Numbered from the stretch's first letter, positions 7,494-16,150 are shown. The stretch: DNA of 64,000 bases from DAONDZ01 sp964517555 (GCA_964517555.1 CAZFEF010000001.1:1-64000), one strand, 5' to 3'. Program-made: numbers and translations. The notes: generated from the letters alone by a model not told the origin.

Positions 7494-8024
7494 ATGCTTT
7501 TAACTTCTGAGGCAGTATTAGAAAAGGTTGGTGGTCGTACTTGGTTTTGGTCTTTAGTTTTAGCTTTAGCTGCGGCGTTTGTTCCGTTTTTGATTCACAA
7601 CCAATGGATCACTGGCCCTCTAGTTAACGCGGTATTGATTATCGTTTTATTCCTAAGCGGCCGTCGCTTAGCTATGGTGATCGCTTTCGTTCCTAGCTTG
7701 ATGGCTTTGAGCGGAGGATTATTGCCCTTGATTGCCGCACCATTAGTCCCAATTATTATTTTGTCTAACTTGGTATTTATCGCTTCCATTGATTATTTCT
7801 ATCATCGTTTCCACGGTGCCGAACCTTATTGGCCGGCCGTAGTTTTTGGGTCTTTGCTTAAGTTTGCTTTTTTGTCGATTGCCGCCAAGGTTATGGTTAT
7901 GTTTATGAACTCGCCTAAATTAGAGATGATTATCAATACTATGTTTTCTTGGCCGCAACTATTTTCCGCTCTTTTGGGCGGAATCGTGGCTTTTGCCGTT
8001 TTAAAATGGTTAAAAAGAATATAA
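7494..8024 (+). CDS. Hydrogenase-associated integral membrane protein
   Basis: 176 aa with about five hydrophobic helices (FWSLVLALAAAFVPFLI, LVNAVLIIVLFLSG, LPLIAAPLVPIIILSNLVF, LLKFAFLSIAAKVMVMF, LLGGIVAFAVLKWL). The size and small-residue-rich helices recall ECF-transporter S components and the small membrane proteins often found beside [FeFe] hydrogenases in fermenters and CPR. No catalytic motif. It is 4 bp after the catalytic subunit and 5 bp before the TM1266-like gene, so it belongs to the same operon. A transport or membrane-docking role is inference. Confidence 0.6.
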   Translation: MLLTSEAVLEKVGGRTWFWSLVLALAAAFVPFLIHNQWITGPLVNAVLIIVLFLSGRRLAMVIAFVPSLMALSGGLLPLIAAPLVPIIILSNLVFIASIDYFYHRFHGAEPYWPAVVFGSLLKFAFLSIAAKVMVMFMNSPKLEMIINTMFSWPQLFSALLGGIVAFAVLKWLKRI

Positions 8025-8029
8025 ATTAT

Positions 8030-8290
8030 ATGAAACAAGTTTTTGGCTCTATCACTATCATGGTCTCTGATCGTCAGACTAATGTGGCCGCTTTAAATAG
8101 TTTGCTAACTTCTGCCGGACATTTGATTCATGCCCGATTAGGGGTAAATGTGGAGAAGCGGTGTACGGCGCAATGTTCGGGTATGATTATTTTGGCAGTT
8201 GAGGCCGAGAAGAAAGAAGTTGATGCGTTGATCAGGGATATTAAAAAGGTAAAAGGGGTTAAAGTGGGGCAGGTATTGTTTACGGAATAA
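8030..8290 (+). CDS. TM1266-family iron-only hydrogenase system regulator
   Basis: 86 aa from ATG 8030; the frame is open further upstream inside the preceding gene but this ATG has the family's normal length. It follows the ACT/ferredoxin-like TM1266 pattern: short beta strand FGSITIMVSDR, helix, LIHARLGV, CSGMIILAVE, and VKGVKVGQVLF at the end. Members sit in [FeFe]-hydrogenase gene clusters and are thought to sense a metabolite or metal. Last gene of the operon; a strong terminator follows. Confidence 0.8.
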   Translation: MKQVFGSITIMVSDRQTNVAALNSLLTSAGHLIHARLGVNVEKRCTAQCSGMIILAVEAEKKEVDALIRDIKKVKGVKVGQVLFTE

Positions 8291-8305
8291 ATTATTTTTG
8301 ATATT

Positions 8306-8335
8306 CAAAAAGCATAGTTTTGGCTATGCTTTTTT
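8306..8335. terminator. Bidirectional terminator of the hydrogenase operon
   Basis: CAAAAAGCATAG (8306-8317) and CTATGCTTTTTTG (8324-8336) form an 11-12-bp stem with loop TTTTGG; the A- and T-runs let it work in both directions. The minus-strand gene ending at 8353 converges on it. Confidence 0.85.
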
Positions 8336-8352
8336 GGTATCTTTTGCCTTGA

Positions 8353-8718
8353 TCAAATGGCTGCTCTAATGCTTCGGCGAGCGGTATTGATGAAGTTGTT
8401 TAACAACCTGTTGGGTACTTCCGGTGATATTTCCGGAGTTTGAATTTGTTTTTTCTGCTCCAGCCTTTTTTGGATTTGGCCGAGTAATATTTCCCGGTTG
8501 TCAGCTCCGACCAGATTCTGGATGTATCTTTTGTCCAGGATGGCCAGGTTTTCTTCAAACACCTGCAGGGAGTATCCCTGGTTAACTCCGATCAGTTCAG
8601 CCACAGAGTTGAGGGCGATGAGGATGAAACAGGTTTCGCTTTCATTTCTTTCTTTGGCTTTGAAAAAGGCATTAGTCAGGCCAAAGAAATTCTTGATTTT
8701 AATGTATGATTGTACCAT
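8353..8718 (-). CDS. Hypothetical helical protein
   Basis: 121 aa from the ATG at 8718. A longer frame reaches a TTG at 8778, but that codon lies within what looks like the promoter on this strand (TTGACA followed 15-17 bp later by a TATAGA-like -10 near 8750), so the ATG is preferred. The protein is alpha-helical, soluble, with a Leu-rich middle (EENLAILDKRYIQNLVG), a Gln/Pro-rich linker (EQKKQIQTPEISPEVP) and a basic C-terminus (NTARRSIRAAI). Family not recognised. It is convergent with the hydrogenase operon and divergent from cca. Confidence 0.6.
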   Translation of the reverse strand: MVQSYIKIKNFFGLTNAFFKAKERNESETCFILIALNSVAELIGVNQGYSLQVFEENLAILDKRYIQNLVGADNREILLGQIQKRLEQKKQIQTPEISPEVPNRLLNNFINTARRSIRAAI

Positions 8719-8817
8719 TAGGCTTAGATTTTGAAACGTTATTTTTAGTCTATAATTTATTTTGTCTTTTGTCAACAATTTGCCAAGCTGTGGTTAATAT
8801 AATATACTAAAAATGCT

Positions 8818-10287
8818 ATGAAAATACCGGAATATGCCTGTTGGGCGCTAGAAAAAATTTGGGAGGAGGGTTATCAAGCCTACTTCGTTGGTGGAGCGGT
8901 GCGGGATTTTTTAATGGGCCAAGAAGCTAGTGATTGGGATTTAGCCACCTCAGCCCGACCCGAACAGATTTTAGCCATTTTTAGCGAAGCTAAATATGAG
9001 AATAATTTTGGTACAGTCATTTTGCCAACCCATAATGAAGCTGGGGATGTTTTGGAAATTACTACCTATCGTTCCGAGAGTGGCTACAATGATCGCCGTC
9101 ATCCGGCAGAAGTGATTTTTGAGGATAATATTGAGGCAGATCTGAGTCGGCGGGATTTTACGGTTAACGCCTTAGCCTTAGCGCCTAGTCGTTTAACCAA
9201 GGTTAATCATGGCGTGATGATTGACGGCGAAGAGTATACTTTGATTGATCTATTTGGTGGACAGAAAGATATTAATCAAAGAATTATTCGGGCCGTTGGT
9301 GAGCCGGTGGATCGTTTTAAGGAAGATGCCCTGCGTTTATTGCGAGCGGTGCGTTTTGCCTGTCAGCTGGGGTTTAAATTAGAAGACAAGACGGCTCGAG
9401 GGATGATTAAGATGGCTGGAGGTTTGAAATTTATTGCTCCCGAAAGAGTCCATGATGAGCTGGTCAAGATTTTATCTTCTGACGATCCGGAAATGGGCAT
9501 TCGCTTATTGAGCCAATATAAATTATTGCAATATATTATTCCAGAGCTAGAAGAGGGTCGAGATGTCAGGCAACATTATCATCATATTTACCCGGTTCTA
9601 GAACACAATCTTTTATCCTTGAAATATTGTCCCAGCCAAAAATGGCCAGTGCGCTTAGCCGCCCTGCTTCACGATATTGGCAAGCCACGGGCGTGTAAGA
9701 TAGTTGACGGCCATCCGTCTTTCTATAATCATGAATATATTGGCGCTAAGATGACCGAAAAGATTTTGAAACGTTTGAAATTTAGTGCGGCTGATATTTC
9801 CCGGATAGTTAATTTGGTGCGCAATCATATGTTCTATTATCAAGTAGGGGAAGTGACCGCCGCTTCAGTCAGACGCTTGATTGCTAAAACCGGCCGAGAA
9901 AATCTTCAGGACTTAATCGATTTGCGGGTCGCCGATCGTCTAGGCTCGGGTCTAAAAAGTGCCATTCCGTATAAACTAAGACATTTGCAATACATGATGG
10001 AGAAGGTGCAGAATGATCCGGTGTCGGTGAAAATGTTAGCTATTGATGGCCATGATTTAATGAATGAATTATCATTAACACCAGGGCCAAAAATGGGGGC
10101 TATTTTAGAAGTACTTTTAGCTCGAGTTCTTGATGATCCCAAACTCAATGATCGTCAGCAATTATTGGTTTTGGCCAAAGAATTAAATGCTGAAGAGCTG
10201 GAAAACCTTAGGTTCCAAGCCCGGGAAGTGATTTCTGAAAGACAGGAGGAAGAAGACAAATCGCTCCGGCGAGGGTTTAAGGTTTAG
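8818..10287 (+). CDS. cca: CCA-adding tRNA nucleotidyltransferase with HD domain
   Basis: 489 aa. Adds or repairs the 3' CCA of tRNAs. Nucleotidyltransferase motif FVGGAVRDFLMG with the SDWDLAT acid pair, RRDFTVNAL, the RNA-binding domain around DRFKEDALRLLRAVRF, and an HD phosphohydrolase domain with LLHDIGKP near residue 280. The head-plus-HD layout fits bacterial CCA enzymes rather than poly(A) polymerase. A TATAAT at 8798-8803 lies only about 14 bp before the ATG, so the transcript is nearly leaderless. Confidence 0.93.
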   Translation: MKIPEYACWALEKIWEEGYQAYFVGGAVRDFLMGQEASDWDLATSARPEQILAIFSEAKYENNFGTVILPTHNEAGDVLEITTYRSESGYNDRRHPAEVIFEDNIEADLSRRDFTVNALALAPSRLTKVNHGVMIDGEEYTLIDLFGGQKDINQRIIRAVGEPVDRFKEDALRLLRAVRFACQLGFKLEDKTARGMIKMAGGLKFIAPERVHDELVKILSSDDPEMGIRLLSQYKLLQYIIPELEEGRDVRQHYHHIYPVLEHNLLSLKYCPSQKWPVRLAALLHDIGKPRACKIVDGHPSFYNHEYIGAKMTEKILKRLKFSAADISRIVNLVRNHMFYYQVGEVTAASVRRLIAKTGRENLQDLIDLRVADRLGSGLKSAIPYKLRHLQYMMEKVQNDPVSVKMLAIDGHDLMNELSLTPGPKMGAILEVLLARVLDDPKLNDRQQLLVLAKELNAEELENLRFQAREVISERQEEEDKSLRRGFKV

Positions 10288-10347
10288 TAGCCAAAAATGA
10301 ACAAATGTATTATAATTTATCAATAAGATAATTAATTATTAAAACTT

Positions 10348-10980
10348 ATGAAACGCTATTTATGGTTATTTTTGGGCTTAACTCTAGTCCTAACCCTAAG
10401 TGCTTGCAATAAGACCAGCAATTATATGGAAAAAGAAAAAAACAATAATCTGCCCGATAATGTTCGAGTTTTGCCGGGTCAAGATGATTATTTCGCCAAA
10501 TATAATCAGGCGGTAATCAAGACTAATTTAGGTGACATCACTGTCGAATTTTATCCAGAATCTCCGGTAACGGTTAATAATTTTATGAATTTAGTGAAAG
10601 AAGGATTCTATACCGGCACCAAATTTCATCGAGTAATTACTGACTTTATGATTCAGGGAGGCTGTCCTAACAGCAAAGATGATGATTGGTCTAACGACGG
10701 TTTAGGCGGTCCAGAGTATTATTTCCAAGACGAAATCAACGAGCATTTATTGGTGCGCGGTTCTTTGGCTATGGCTAATGCCGGAGCTAATACTAACGGT
10801 TCTCAATTCTTTATTGTCACTGCTGAAGCTACTCCATGGCTAGATGGCAAGCATACTAATTTTGGTCACGTGATCGACGGCATGGATATTGTAGACAAGA
10901 TTGAAGCTTTGCCGGTTAACAACACTTCTCAAAATCATCCCACTACCGATGCCGTTATTAATGCCATTGAATTGAAATAA
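10348..10980 (+). CDS. Cyclophilin-type peptidyl-prolyl isomerase lipoprotein
   Basis: 210 aa. Signal peptide with lipobox LSAC (Cys20), so a membrane-anchored lipoprotein facing the cell surface. The cyclophilin domain starts near residue 55: IKTNLGDITVEFYPE, TKFHRVITDFMIQGG, GSLAMANAGANTNGSQFFI, LDGKHTNFGHVIDGMDIV, all conserved active-site blocks. Catalyses cis-trans isomerisation of prolyl bonds in exported proteins. It is 4 bp upstream of the cysteine desulfurase and may share its transcript. Confidence 0.92.
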   Translation: MKRYLWLFLGLTLVLTLSACNKTSNYMEKEKNNNLPDNVRVLPGQDDYFAKYNQAVIKTNLGDITVEFYPESPVTVNNFMNLVKEGFYTGTKFHRVITDFMIQGGCPNSKDDDWSNDGLGGPEYYFQDEINEHLLVRGSLAMANAGANTNGSQFFIVTAEATPWLDGKHTNFGHVIDGMDIVDKIEALPVNNTSQNHPTTDAVINAIELK

Positions 10981-10984
10981 GATT

Positions 10985-12139
10985 ATGAAAGTTTATTTAG
11001 ACAATGCCGCCACCACCAAGATTGATTCTCGAGTTTTAGCCAAAATGAAATCTTATTGGCTCCGTCATTATGGCAACGCCTCCAGCATCCATCAGTTAGG
11101 TCAAGATAATGAGATTGTTATCAGCCGCTGCAAATCTCAGGTTGCTAAAATTTTAAATACTAAAGCTGATAATTTAGTGTTTACTGCTTCTGCGACTGAG
11201 GCTAATAATTTTATCATCAAAGGCGTGATGCGGGCCAATCGTGATCGTGGCGATCATTTGATCATTTCGGCCATTGAACATCCTTGCGTTTATCAATCCG
11301 CCAAGGAATTGGAAGGCGAGGGGTTCAAGGTGAGCATCGCTCCAGTAGATAAATCAGGCCTCATTAATTTACCAGCATTGAAAAAAATAATTACCCCTCA
11401 AACTGTTTTGGTCTCGATCATGACGGTTAATAATGAAATCGGCACCATTCAGGATATTAAAGCGATTAGCCGTTTAGTGCATAGTAAAGGAGCTTGGCTA
11501 CACACTGACGCTGTTCAAGCCGTTCCTTATCTAAAGTTGGATATGGCTAATGAGCAAATAGATTTTTTAAGTCTTTCCGGGCATAAGTTCTATGGCCCCT
11601 TAGGAGTTGGTTTGGCTGTCATTAACCCGGCAATTAAAATCAAGCCCTTGATTGTCGGTGGTGGCCAGGAAAGAGGTCGTCGAGCCGGGACTTACAATGT
11701 TCCAGGTATAGTTGGCTTTACCGAAGCTTTGGTTATGTCTTATCGTGAACGCTTAAGCTACTTAAAGAAGGTTAAAGCTTTAAGAGATTATTTCTGGAAG
11801 CAAATTCAGGCCAAGATTCCAGAGGTTAAATTGAATGGCGACTTCCGTCGCCGCACTCCTAATAATTTGAATTTGATGTTTAACCGCATCGAAGGTGAGG
11901 CAATTCTAATGGATTTATCGTATAAAGGAGTATATGTTTCTACTGGTTCAGCCTGTTCGGCATTGAATCTTAAAAGTTCTTCAGTTTTAGCCGCTTTAGG
12001 CATACCCGATGATAATCTTAATAGTAATATTCGTTTTTCTTTAGGTAAGTATAATACCAAAAAGGAAATAGATTATGTTGTTAAGGCTTTAGTCGATACA
12101 GTTAAGCGCTTGCGCAGCTTTAGTCCTATTAAAAAATAA
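10985..12139 (+). CDS. Cysteine desulfurase (IscS/NifS type)
   Basis: 384 aa, PLP enzyme that takes sulfur from cysteine for Fe-S clusters and thio-modifications. Visible: N-terminal YLDNAATTKID, ATEANNF, PLP-lysine in LSLSGHKFYGP, GGGQERGRRAGTYNVP, and the catalytic Cys in STGSACSALN. The gene is 12 bp upstream of the IscU-like scaffold gene. The pair would supply clusters for the hydrogenase and ferredoxin encoded here. Whether it is strictly IscS or NifS cannot be told from sequence alone. Confidence 0.93.
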   Translation: MKVYLDNAATTKIDSRVLAKMKSYWLRHYGNASSIHQLGQDNEIVISRCKSQVAKILNTKADNLVFTASATEANNFIIKGVMRANRDRGDHLIISAIEHPCVYQSAKELEGEGFKVSIAPVDKSGLINLPALKKIITPQTVLVSIMTVNNEIGTIQDIKAISRLVHSKGAWLHTDAVQAVPYLKLDMANEQIDFLSLSGHKFYGPLGVGLAVINPAIKIKPLIVGGGQERGRRAGTYNVPGIVGFTEALVMSYRERLSYLKKVKALRDYFWKQIQAKIPEVKLNGDFRRRTPNNLNLMFNRIEGEAILMDLSYKGVYVSTGSACSALNLKSSSVLAALGIPDDNLNSNIRFSLGKYNTKKEIDYVVKALVDTVKRLRSFSPIKK

Positions 12140-12151
12140 TTTATTTATTAT

Positions 12152-12565
12152 ATGGCTTTAAATTATACCAAAAAAACATTAAATCATTTTTTGCATCCTA
12201 AGAATATCGGAGAGATAAAGAACGCGGACGCGGTAGTTGAAATTGGCAACCGAGTTTGTGGCGACCAACTATCTTTTTCTATCAAAGTTGAAAAAGGAAA
12301 AATTAAGGATATCAAGTTTTTATCTTTTGGCTGTGCCTCTAATATCGCCACGGCTTCAGTTATGACTGAAGCGGTTAAGGGTATGACTTTGGCAGCGGCC
12401 AAGAAATTTAATTGGTCGGCCATTGTTTCTGACTTAGGCGGTTTGCCGAACCAAAAAGTCCATTGTTCAGTGTTGGCAGTTGACGGCTTGAAAAAGGTTA
12501 TTGCTGAATATGAGAAAAAAGTAGCGGTTTCTAAGAATAAGAAAAAGCCAGCCAGCAAAAAATAG
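12152..12565 (+). CDS. IscU/NifU-type Fe-S cluster scaffold protein
   Basis: 137 aa. Carries the three scaffold cysteines in their usual settings: NRVCGDQ (with the Asp that labilises the cluster), FGCASNIATAS, and VHCSVLAVDGL. The C-terminus ends in a Lys-rich tail (SKNKKKPASKK) absent from most IscU proteins. The LPPVK chaperone-binding motif of IscU reads LPNQK here, as in NifU-type proteins. Directly downstream of its desulfurase. Confidence 0.9.
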   Translation: MALNYTKKTLNHFLHPKNIGEIKNADAVVEIGNRVCGDQLSFSIKVEKGKIKDIKFLSFGCASNIATASVMTEAVKGMTLAAAKKFNWSAIVSDLGGLPNQKVHCSVLAVDGLKKVIAEYEKKVAVSKNKKKPASKK

Positions 12566-12567
12566 CT

Positions 12568-13311
12568 ATGATTTTTTTCTACATCATTTTGGCTTCGATA
12601 GTTACTTCGCTGATTTCTTTAGTCGGCGCTTTAACCTTAACCGTCTCCGGCAAGAGGCTTAATCGATTGGTCATGTTTTTAGTCAGTCTTTCGGCTGGAA
12701 CCTTAATTGGTGACAGTTTTTTTCATCTGCTACCTGAAGCAGTAGAAAAAGATAATGGCCTGGGGCTTTGGTTGGCTTTAATCGGCGGTCTGTTACTTTT
12801 CTTTGTTTTAGAAAAAGTAATCCACTGGCGTCATTGTCATCTTTCGCCTAATGAAAATCACCCGCATCCGGTGGGGGCGATGAATCTAGTGGGGGACGGA
12901 TTACATAATTTTATCGATGGCTTGATTATCGCCGGTAGTTTTTTAGTTGATGTTCGTCTAGGTATAATCACTACTATTGCAGTTATCGCTCATGAGATAC
13001 CTCAAGAACTGGGAGAGTTTGGCACCTTATTGCACGCTGGGTATAAAGCTAAGAAGGCTTTGTTGTTGAATTTATTATCAGCTTCATTTTCTATCCTCGG
13101 AGCTGTACTGGCCTGGTTATTAGGATCATATAGCCAGGGATTTGTGAATCTGATTATTCCCATTACTGCCGGTGGATTTATTTATATTGCTACCGCCGAT
13201 TTAATCCCGGAGCTGAAAAAAGAAGTGAAGCTATCCAGTAGCTTGCGGCAATTTTTGGGTATTATTTTGGGGCTAGGGTTAATGCTTGTTTTACGTTTGT
13301 TTTTAGAATAA
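12568..13311 (+). CDS. ZIP-family divalent metal transporter
   Basis: 247 aa with about eight hydrophobic helices. Metal-site helices show HNFIDGLIIAGSF and HEIPQELGEFGTLLHAG, the two ZIP signature motifs, plus a His-rich loop (HWRHCHLSPNENHPHPVG). Moves Zn, Fe or Mn into the cytoplasm. It begins 2 bp after iscU and precedes the Fe/Mn superoxide dismutase, so iron or manganese supply is a reasonable guess. Confidence 0.88.
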   Translation: MIFFYIILASIVTSLISLVGALTLTVSGKRLNRLVMFLVSLSAGTLIGDSFFHLLPEAVEKDNGLGLWLALIGGLLLFFVLEKVIHWRHCHLSPNENHPHPVGAMNLVGDGLHNFIDGLIIAGSFLVDVRLGIITTIAVIAHEIPQELGEFGTLLHAGYKAKKALLLNLLSASFSILGAVLAWLLGSYSQGFVNLIIPITAGGFIYIATADLIPELKKEVKLSSSLRQFLGIILGLGLMLVLRLFLE

Positions 13312-13325
13312 TTAATCATAATTTT

Positions 13326-13916
13326 ATGCCTTTTACTCTAGAGAAATTTTTTGCAGGAGCTAGCTCTCTTGGCCCCTATATTTCTGAAAATACTATTAGT
13401 TTTCATTACGGCAAGCATCATCAGACTTATATTGATAATTTGAATAAATTGATAGCTGGCACCGAATGGGAAGGGAAGTCATTAATCGAAATTATTACGG
13501 GGACGGCTACGGTAGCGGATTTAACCGGAATATTTAATAATGCCGCTCAAGTGTTTAATCATAATTTTTATTGGCAGAGTTTGAAGCCAGGCACTGTGTT
13601 GGACGGCGAGCTACTAAGTATAATAGAAAAAGATTTTGGTAGTTTAGATCATTTTAAAGAAGAATTAAAAGCCGCCGGCTTAAGTCAATTCGGTAGCGGT
13701 TGGGTTTGGTTGGTTGAGGATGGCGGGAAACTACTGATCACTAAGACCGGCAATGCTGACAATCCTTTAACTAAGAATCAGAAACCGCTGTTGACGATTG
13801 ATGTTTGGGAACATGCTTATTATCTTGACTATCAAAACCGTCGAGGTGATTATTTGTCAGCCGTGGTTGATAATTTATTGAATTGGGATTTCGTCGCCGC
13901 TAATTTAAAAATTTAA
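13326..13916 (+). CDS. Superoxide dismutase, Fe/Mn family
   Basis: 196 aa. Metal ligands in canonical blocks: FHYGKHHQTYIDNLN (first His), FNHNFYW (second His), and DVWEHAYYLDYQNRRGDYL (Asp and third His). Detoxifies superoxide. Presence beside an oxygen-sensitive [FeFe] hydrogenase and Fe-S assembly genes points to an anaerobe that meets oxygen. Fe versus Mn use cannot be decided by eye. Confidence 0.94.
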   Translation: MPFTLEKFFAGASSLGPYISENTISFHYGKHHQTYIDNLNKLIAGTEWEGKSLIEIITGTATVADLTGIFNNAAQVFNHNFYWQSLKPGTVLDGELLSIIEKDFGSLDHFKEELKAAGLSQFGSGWVWLVEDGGKLLITKTGNADNPLTKNQKPLLTIDVWEHAYYLDYQNRRGDYLSAVVDNLLNWDFVAANLKI

Positions 13917-13920
13917 TTTT

Positions 13921-14604
13921 ATGTCCGCTAAAGTTTATCAAAATCCTTACGTCAAATTAAAACCCAAGACCCGTCGTCCTTACACGGTTATTTATTTGAT
14001 TCGTCACGGCAATCCTGATTATTCGGTCGAGAAGAGCGCTGGTGATTTTAATATGCCGCTTTCGGCTATCGGTTTGAAGCAGAGGCAGTATTTGACGAAG
14101 CGGATGTTGCTAATGGGGATTAATAAAATTTATGCCAGCCAACTATTGCGGGCCCAGGAAACTGCTCGACCGCTGGCTGAGAAAATAGGGAAGAAGTTAA
14201 TCATTGATGAACGGCTCAATGAAATTAATTGGCATGATTGGTATCGTATCAAATATTTTAATACCTCTGAAAAAAATCGAGTCAGAAAATTTAAACCCTA
14301 CTCACGTTTAGATCGACAACTTAATAAGATTCAAGCTGAGTCACGAAGATTATTAGCTGATATTTATCATCATAATCGTGGTCAAAAGGTGGCTTTGTTC
14401 TGTCATGGTAATATTATTAAATCAATTATTACTAGTGTTATTAATTCGGATATCATCGGTTTCTTATCTTTGGAGGTCTATCAGTCTTCAATTAGCAAGT
14501 TGGTGATTGACCGGGACGGCTATGTTAAGATCGGTTATATTAATAATGTTTCTCATTTACCGCACGAACCCAACGAAGATCTATTTATCACTTTAGTGGA
14601 CTAA
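13921..14604 (+). CDS. Histidine phosphatase family protein
   Basis: 227 aa. RHG motif in YLIRHGNPDYS, then ASQLLRAQETARPLAE and the second catalytic His in ALFCHGNIIKSII, as in phosphoglycerate-mutase-like phosphatases. Substrate unknown; possible cofactor-dependent mutase is less likely because the family is broad. Begins 4 bp after sod; a terminator follows. Confidence 0.85.
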   Translation: MSAKVYQNPYVKLKPKTRRPYTVIYLIRHGNPDYSVEKSAGDFNMPLSAIGLKQRQYLTKRMLLMGINKIYASQLLRAQETARPLAEKIGKKLIIDERLNEINWHDWYRIKYFNTSEKNRVRKFKPYSRLDRQLNKIQAESRRLLADIYHHNRGQKVALFCHGNIIKSIITSVINSDIIGFLSLEVYQSSISKLVIDRDGYVKIGYINNVSHLPHEPNEDLFITLVD

Positions 14605-14622
14605 ACTGTTAATAACTATTTG

Positions 14623-14649
14623 AGGCGCTATTGAATAGCGCCTTTTTTG
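14623..14649 (+). terminator. Rho-independent terminator
   Basis: AGGCGCTA (14623-14630) pairs with TAGCGCCT (14636-14643), loop TTGAA, followed by T-run. It separates the sod/phosphatase transcript from the mraZ promoter. Confidence 0.88.
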
Positions 14650-14674
14650 TTTTATTTTAGCCAATTTTATAATG

Positions 14675-14703
14675 TTGACCCTAGGGGTTAAGTGGTGTAT
14701 AAT
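14675..14703 (+). promoter_or_regulatory. Promoter of the division/cell-wall cluster
   Basis: TTGACC (14675-14680), 17-bp spacer, TATAAT (14698-14703). The first MraZ box begins 7 bp downstream, so MraZ bound there would cover the start site. Confidence 0.85.
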
Positions 14704-14710
14704 TATAGTA

Positions 14711-14740
14711 TAAAGGTGAACAGTGGGGAAGATAGGTGAA
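14711..14740 (+). promoter_or_regulatory. MraZ boxes: three 10-bp direct repeats
   Basis: TAAAGGTGAA, CAGTGGGGAA and GATAGGTGAA follow one another without spacing. Each carries a GTG/GGG core at the same phase. Tandem 10-bp repeats of an AAAGTG-like core before mraZ are the known MraZ operator in other bacteria, so autoregulation of this cluster is very likely. Confidence 0.82.
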
Positions 14741-14753
14741 TTTAATTTTTCTT

Positions 14754-15185
14754 ATGTTTATCGGTGAATACCAACACAATTTAGATGATAAAGGACGATT
14801 GGCCATTCCGGCTAAGTTTCGTTCTATTTTGAAAAAGGGGGCAGTTGTTACTAAGGGATTGGACAATTGTCTTTTTCTTTATAGCAAAGACGAATGGCAG
14901 GGGTTAGCCAAAAAGTTTGCCACTCTACCTATTAGTCAATCTAAAACTAGAGCTTTTGCTCGTCACATGCTGGCCGGAGCGATGGATTTGGAATTTGATA
15001 ACCAAGGACGAATTACCGTACCAGAATATTTGCGTCGTTTTGCTACTCTGGGTAAAAAAATAATTATTGCTGGTTTGTATAATCATTTAGAAATTTGGGA
15101 TGAAGCGGCTTGGAATAGTTATAAGGCTGAAACGGAAAAAAATAGTAACAGTATCGCTGAAGAATTAAGTGGTTTAGGTATTTAA
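14754..15185 (+). CDS. mraZ: Transcriptional regulator MraZ
   Basis: 143 aa from ATG 14754 (MFIGEYQHNLDDKGRLAIPAK, split here only for length). Two AbrB/SpoVT-like halves: DDKGRLAIPAKFR and DNQGRITVPEYLR, each with the DxxGR motif. MraZ forms a ring that binds the direct repeats just upstream and represses the dcw genes. A TTG further upstream is in frame but would lie 13 bp after the repeats and is unneeded. Confidence 0.95.
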   Translation: MFIGEYQHNLDDKGRLAIPAKFRSILKKGAVVTKGLDNCLFLYSKDEWQGLAKKFATLPISQSKTRAFARHMLAGAMDLEFDNQGRITVPEYLRRFATLGKKIIIAGLYNHLEIWDEAAWNSYKAETEKNSNSIAEELSGLGI

Positions 15186-15195
15186 TATAAGTTTC

Positions 15196-16137
15196 ATGAC
15201 TAATGTTCATTTACCAGTAATGCTGGCTGAGGTGATGGAATATTTAAAGCCTCAACCGGGTCAAATATTTATTGATGGTACTTTGGGTGGCGGTGGTTAT
15301 ACTGAGGCTTTGGCTAAAGCGGTCGGTCTCCAGGGATTAATCCTGGGAATTGATCTTGATCCACGAGCCATTGCCGCTGAACAAGAGAAGATCAGGATTA
15401 ATGGTTGGCAACAGATTAAATTAGTCGAAGGCAATTTTAGCGATCTAGACTCCTTGACTGCCGATATCTTGCCAGCCGAGACCAAGATTGCCGGTTTAGT
15501 TCTGGATTTAGGTCTGTCGTCTAATCAATTGGCTGATCCGGAGCGCGGTTTTTCTTTCCAGGATTCTCGCCCGCTAGATATGGCTTTTGGGCCATCAGTG
15601 AGAAAGAGTACCGAGAAGATTATTAACCGCTATAGTCTAGAAGAGCTAACCCAACTATTCCGAGTTTACGGAGAGGAGCCCAAAGCACATTTAATCGCTA
15701 AAAGAATAGTTGAGTCCCGGCGACAGGAGCCGATAGTCAGAACGGATCAATTGGTTAAGATCATTTTCTCAGTCACTCCCAGAATCGGTCAGACTAAAAT
15801 TCATCCGGCTACTAAAGTTTTTCAAGCTCTGCGTTTAGCCACTAATGAAGAATTGGATAATCTGACCATCGCCTTGGAGGCGGGCCTCAAAATATTGACC
15901 CCTGGAGGTCGAATGGTGATTGTTTCCTTTCATAGTTTGGAGGATAGGTTGGTTAAGGAATTTTTTAAACATGAAAGTCGGGATTGTATTTGTCCACCCA
16001 GTTTCCCAGTTTGTCGCTGTCAGCATCGAGCGAAAATAAAGATAATTACTAAAAAACCCCTTTGTCCCAGCTCTGAAGAAGTTAACAAAAATCCTCGTTC
16101 CCGAAGTGCCAAACTTCGGGTGGCCGAGAAGATTTAA
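15196..16137 (+). CDS. rsmH: 16S rRNA (cytosine-1402-N4)-methyltransferase
   Basis: 313 aa. SAM-binding DGTLGGGGYTEALAK, DLDPRAIAAEQ, LVLDLGLSSNQLADPERGFSF, and the C-terminal VSFHSLEDRLVKEFFK and NPRSRSAKLRVAEK blocks are all typical. Methylates C1402 of 16S rRNA in the ribosomal P site. Second gene of the mraZ cluster, as in most bacteria. Confidence 0.96.
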   Translation: MTNVHLPVMLAEVMEYLKPQPGQIFIDGTLGGGGYTEALAKAVGLQGLILGIDLDPRAIAAEQEKIRINGWQQIKLVEGNFSDLDSLTADILPAETKIAGLVLDLGLSSNQLADPERGFSFQDSRPLDMAFGPSVRKSTEKIINRYSLEELTQLFRVYGEEPKAHLIAKRIVESRRQEPIVRTDQLVKIIFSVTPRIGQTKIHPATKVFQALRLATNEELDNLTIALEAGLKILTPGGRMVIVSFHSLEDRLVKEFFKHESRDCICPPSFPVCRCQHRAKIKIITKKPLCPSSEEVNKNPRSRSAKLRVAEKI

Positions 16138-16150
16138 ATAATTTATTACT

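Noticed and set aside
8719..8778. TTG start of the minus-strand gene at 8778
   Set aside because: The codon lies within what appears to be that gene's own promoter; the ATG at 8718 fits better.
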